Assembly: GCA_003165115.1 (NCBI GenBank) | Contig: PLSJ01000075.1 | Location: 1-16,908 of the forward strand | Direction of reading: 5' to 3' | Length of the DNA: 16,908 nucleotides | From: Syntrophaceae bacterium | GTDB lineage: Bacteria > Desulfobacterota > Syntrophorhabdia > Syntrophorhabdales > WCHB1-27 | In this document: in pieces, positions 14,977-16,908 of the stretch | How the letters are laid out: each line of letters begins with the position of its first letter | Position numbering within the stretch: position 1 is the first letter of the stretch | Translations under genes and position numbers: made by a program | The notes under the pieces: generated by a model | Told to the model about the DNA's origin: nothing | Databases searched by the model: none | What the model saw: the letters and a program-made list of their open reading frames with translations, nothing else

Positions 14977-15323
14977 ATCAGGCGGCGCGCAGGGGTGATA
15001 TCTGGATCGTGGATTGGTCTCCCGCCCGCGGGTCGGAGCAGGCGGGTATGAGACCGGCGCTGGAAGTTCAAACGGATGCGGCCAATCTGAACGCCCGCTA
15101 CCCGAATGTTATCGTGCTTCCCATAAGCACGAAGGGCAAGCCGGTTCCCTTTCATGTCCCGATCGATCCTTCTCAGGAATGTGGCCTCAAAGAAACATCG
15201 TTCGTGAAATGCGAGCAAGTTCTGACCATATCGAAGAGTCGCTTAAACAGACGTATCGGAAGCCTGAACGAGCAACAACTGCGGGATGTGGAAACAGGGC
15301 TGCGACGAGTACTGGAATTATAG
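14973..15323 (+). CDS. MazF/PemK-family endoribonuclease toxin
   Basis: This 116-residue protein is of the MazF/PemK (CcdB-fold) family, whose toxins cut mRNA or other RNAs at short sequences and stop growth when the antitoxin is lost. The signature RRGDIWIVDWSPARGSEQ includes the RGSEQ loop (residues 19-23), followed by RPAL. The C-terminal KCEQVLTISKSRL carries the second conserved block, and LNRRIGSL follows. All family landmarks are intact, so the toxin is probably functional. The start is GTG at 14973, overlapping the antitoxin stop; GAGGTGG about ten bases upstream can serve as ribosome binding site. Cleavage specificity cannot be inferred. The next 140 bases contain no gene start. Confidence 0.9.
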   Translation: MNQAARRGDIWIVDWSPARGSEQAGMRPALEVQTDAANLNARYPNVIVLPISTKGKPVPFHVPIDPSQECGLKETSFVKCEQVLTISKSRLNRRIGSLNEQQLRDVETGLRRVLEL

Positions 15324-15448
15324 ACGGTATACAGGAGCGGACGTTCAAAACAGAGCAAAGAAGTTATGCTCTCCTTCCTGAATCGTTACTTGAAGTCTTG
15401 TCTTCCGATACCATAGTCGAAGCGGTGTTCGCGAAAGTCGAGGAACAG

Positions 15449-15478
15449 AAAAAGGCAGGGCCATAGGTTGACCCTGCC
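15449..15478 (-). terminator. Intrinsic terminator of the PEP-CTERM gene
   Basis: On the minus strand, GGCAGGG (15478-15472) pairs perfectly with CCCTGCC (15460-15454) over an 11-base loop and is followed at once by TTTTT (15453-15449). It begins 22 bases past the stop codon. The MazF gene converges from the other side. Confidence 0.8.
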
Positions 15479-15500
15479 CATAATCGCTTGTGAGCGAACC

Positions 15501-16139
15501 TCAGATTTTGAACCTTCTCCTTATCGCAGCAAAACCGAAAAGACCGGGACCGAGGAGAAGAATGGCAGATGGGATCGGCACTACCGTGGCGATCGTCGCG
15601 TGGAGCGGGGTGTTGCCGTAGGCATAAGCCTCTCCGACCATAAAATCGATTGTGGTCCCGGAGGTAACGACGGCCGTTAAGTTAAACGATTCATTCCCGG
15701 ACGCGTACGGTTTATAAAATTCTTGTTTGCCGTTCTCGTAAATCGCATAGCTCATGGAGCCGAGGTCTCCGGCACCGAACCAGCCGTTGATCGTGACCGT
15801 TCCGGATATGGGTGAGGTCCATCTGGCAACGCTCCATTCCCCGCTGCTACCGGGATGCAGGGATACCTCCCCCGGCAGGACCCCATACGCCATCGAACTG
15901 CTCACGTTCTTCCATATCGTCGGGGTGTAATCGCCGCCGTGGTGGCCGCTGTCATACCATTGGCCGCTTGCAGTGTCGTAGAGGTGAAGTGTGCCATCCG
16001 ACCATCCGTACGACCAGACACCGTTGGGGTTGGAGGAAAGGCTGAAGTCTGCGGTGACATCCCAGGTAGTAGCGCCAACGACCCATGCCGGGGAGAGGAA
16101 GAGTGCGAAAAGACATAAGACCATTGCCAATCGCTTCAT
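15501..16139 (-). CDS. PEP-CTERM-type exported protein
   Basis: This 212-residue protein has a signal peptide (MKRLAMVLCLFALFLSPAWVVG, about 22 residues), then a beta-rich domain. It ends at residues 187-212 with a PEP-CTERM-like sorting tail: VPIPSA, a hydrophobic stretch LLLGPGLFGFAAI, and RRRFKI. Such tails are processed by exosortase and usually go with extracellular polysaccharide. The body (FSLSSNPNGVWSYGW, GEVSLHPGSSGEWSVARWTSPISGTVTI, then TTIDFMVGEAYAYGNTPLHATI) matches a pattern I recall from many PEP-CTERM proteins with a carbohydrate-binding-like beta sandwich. The exact role is unknown. I chose the ATG at 16139 because AAGGAG is at 16151-16146; a longer frame from 16169 lacks support. 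A riboswitch and promoter lie directly upstream and a terminator downstream. Confidence 0.87.
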   Translation of the reverse strand: MKRLAMVLCLFALFLSPAWVVGATTWDVTADFSLSSNPNGVWSYGWSDGTLHLYDTASGQWYDSGHHGGDYTPTIWKNVSSSMAYGVLPGEVSLHPGSSGEWSVARWTSPISGTVTINGWFGAGDLGSMSYAIYENGKQEFYKPYASGNESFNLTAVVTSGTTIDFMVGEAYAYGNTPLHATIATVVPIPSAILLLGPGLFGFAAIRRRFKI

Positions 16140-16163
16140 GCTTTGCTCCTTGAATTGTATTGT

Positions 16164-16256
16164 CGGCAACCCAGCCGCCTTCTGGAGATAACCGCCTCAG
16201 CAAATCAGAGACCCGTTGGCTTTCCGTCCCACCCTTGCGGATGATTTGGCTTTTTT
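16164..16256 (-). promoter_or_regulatory. GEMM-I-type cyclic-dinucleotide riboswitch (variant core)
   Basis: On the minus strand the segment aligns with the GEMM-I (c-di-GMP-I) aptamer. It has a CAAATC stretch, a stem CATCC (16243-16239) closed by a GCAA tetraloop on GGGTG (16234-16230), GGGAC, AAAGCC (16223-16218), ACGGGTCT, CTCCAG (16187-16182), and GGCGGCTGGGTTGCC (16179-16165), which matches the second-domain end of the Vibrio Vc2 aptamer closely. The usual GGCAAA and ACGCAAAG blocks read GCCAAA and ACGGAAAG. The element ends about 13 bases before the AAGGAG ribosome binding site and no terminator intervenes, so translational control of the PEP-CTERM gene is likely. Ligand identity is open: c-di-GMP, 3',3'-cGAMP or another. 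Confidence 0.85.
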
Positions 16257-16272
16257 CATATTGTATTTTTAT

Positions 16273-16300
16273 GTTATACCGAGCATCACAAATATGTCAA
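16273..16300 (-). promoter_or_regulatory. Promoter of the riboswitch-PEP-CTERM unit
   Basis: On the minus strand, a consensus TTGACA (16300-16295) and TATAAC (16278-16273) are separated by 16 bases. The predicted start near 16266 falls just ahead of the riboswitch core. A 15-base tandem repeat abuts the -35 on its upstream side. Confidence 0.7.
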
Positions 16301-16330
16301 GAAAGAAATGCAGAGGAAAGAAATGCAGAG
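16301..16330. repeat. Perfect 15-bp tandem duplication
   Basis: GAAAGAAATGCAGAG occurs twice in direct succession (16301-16315 and 16316-16330). The first copy touches the -35 element of the PEP-CTERM promoter. It could be an activator site pair or a replication-slippage product. Confidence 0.85.
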
Positions 16331-16481
16331 GTTCGAAAAAATAAATTGTTCTCGACTATCGGCAGGTACCCGGCCGCCCTGCCCCTTCCGCGAATATGAT
16401 TTGCCCCCGCCCGCCCGCCTATGGTAAAGTATTCCTCGGTTTTGCACATTTTTCGGACGAGCCCCATGCGTGTCGGCGTGA

Positions 16482-16537
16482 CATGCTTCCCTTCAGGGGG
16501 CATGCGCCCAGGACAATGCACGTCGGGCTATATAGCC
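16482..16537. promoter_or_regulatory. Hairpin and palindrome in the gyrA leader
   Basis: CATGC (16482-16486) pairs with GCATG (16500-16504), extended by a C-run against a G-run. A separate perfect 12-base palindrome, GGCTATATAGCC, sits at 16526-16537, about 34 bases before the gyrA ATG. I could not place a convincing gyrA promoter in 16331-16570. The rest of that stretch shows no gene. Confidence 0.35.
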
Positions 16538-16570
16538 GCGTAGCCGCAGCGTTTGTCACAAGGAGATTAG

Positions 16571-16908
16571 ATGCCCACAGCCACGATCATACCTATCGAA
16601 GACGAGATGAGGCGGTCCTATCTGGACTATGCCATGAGCACCATTATCGGCAGGGCCCTGCCCGACGTCCGGGACGGCCTGAAACCTGTCCACCGCAGAA
16701 TACTTTTCGCCATGTACGAGCTGAACAATATGCACGACAAGCCGTACAAGAAATCGGCCCGCGTCGTCGGCGACGTGATCGGTAAATACCATCCCCACGG
16801 CGATCAATCTGTTTACGATGCGCTCGTTCGCATGGTGCAGACCTTTTCCATGCGCGAGCCGTTGATCGACGGCCAAGGGAACTTCGGCTCGGTGGACGGC
16901 GACCCGCC
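16571..16908 (+). CDS. gyrA: DNA gyrase subunit A (5' part, cut by window end)
   Basis: GyrA is the breakage-reunion subunit of DNA gyrase. The visible 112 residues carry the family's start ([33 protein letters not shown]) and the quinolone-region motif [17 protein letters not shown], followed by [13 protein letters not shown]. The active-site tyrosine (Tyr122 in E. coli) would fall a few residues past the window edge. AAGGAG seven bases before the ATG supports the start. At the position of E. coli Ser83 this protein has Gln79; the Asp87 equivalent is kept as Asp83. ParC is an alternative but less likely, as the [12 protein letters not shown] and early-residue pattern fit GyrA. No gyrB is adjacent; the neighbour upstream is the divergently transcribed PEP-CTERM unit. 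Confidence 0.92.
   Translation, partial: MPTATIIPIEDEMRRSYLDYAMSTIIGRALPDVRDGLKPVHRRILFAMYELNNMHDKPYKKSARVVGDVIGKYHPHGDQSVYDALVRMVQTFSMREPLIDGQGNFGSVDGDP

Noticed and set aside
15014..15466. 150-codon open frame overlapping mazF and running past it
   Set aside because: Its first two thirds lie in another frame of mazF. The part beyond 15323 has no start codon with a ribosome binding site, so it is not called, although the tail is mildly protein-like.
16251..16251. Reading the riboswitch as a clear cGAMP-type (A at the G20 position)
   Set aside because: A first alignment put an A at this site, but aligning the CAAA blocks places the G20 equivalent nearer 16249, which is C. The ligand was therefore left open.

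Overview
The window looks like chromosome from an anaerobic Gram-negative bacterium of the former Deltaproteobacteria (Desulfobacterota), perhaps near the syntrophic Syntrophorhabdus-type lineages. This is an inference from gene content: an HgdB-type 2-hydroxyacyl-CoA dehydratase homologue, a PpiD-like periplasmic folding factor, the mreBCD-mrdA-rodA order, a PEP-CTERM protein, a GEMM-type riboswitch and dispersed hairpin repeats. No rRNA, tRNA, CRISPR array or insertion sequence was recognised.

Layout. (1) 1-1250: a gene-poor, AT-richer left end with one orphan gene for a small, possibly PH-like protein (359-736), followed by a long palindromic repeat (1011-1172). (2) 1255-1440: a 61-residue cysteine-rich protein with its own promoter, convergent with (3) a tightly overlapping minus-strand operon that reads tsaD, rsmA, an orphan HgdB-like iron-sulfur protein, a DUF4911-like small protein and tldD (5795 down to 1449). 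(4) 5796-6111: a gene-free spacer holding three hairpin or palindromic repeats, one of which shares its core with the repeat at 1011-1172. (5) 6112-7494: a PpiD/SurA-N-like membrane-anchored protein, transcribed divergently from (6) the elongasome operon mreB-mreC-mreD-mrdA(PBP2)-rodA (7624-12882). (7) A periplasmic Mip-like FKBP isomerase (minus) and a divergent alpha/beta hydrolase, separated by an elaborate palindrome. (8) A ribbon-helix-helix/MazF-type toxin-antitoxin pair (14734-15323). (9) A minus-strand PEP-CTERM surface protein with a complete unit visible: sigma70-like promoter, GEMM-I (cyclic-dinucleotide) riboswitch, gene and terminator. (10) The 5' end of gyrA, cut by the window edge.

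How the genes fit together. The mre operon builds the rod-shape elongasome: MreB filaments, the MreC/MreD scaffold, the PBP2 transpeptidase and the RodA glycosyltransferase. The divergent PpiD-like protein and the FKBP suggest envelope protein folding at the same locus. The tsaD operon groups translation fidelity (tRNA t6A, 16S rRNA dimethylation) with two genes of uncertain role and a TldD protease. The most interesting signal is the riboswitch ahead of the PEP-CTERM gene. Its overall fold signature is GEMM-I, but two core positions that are normally G and C read C and G. They change together and stay complementary, which raises the question of ligand specificity.
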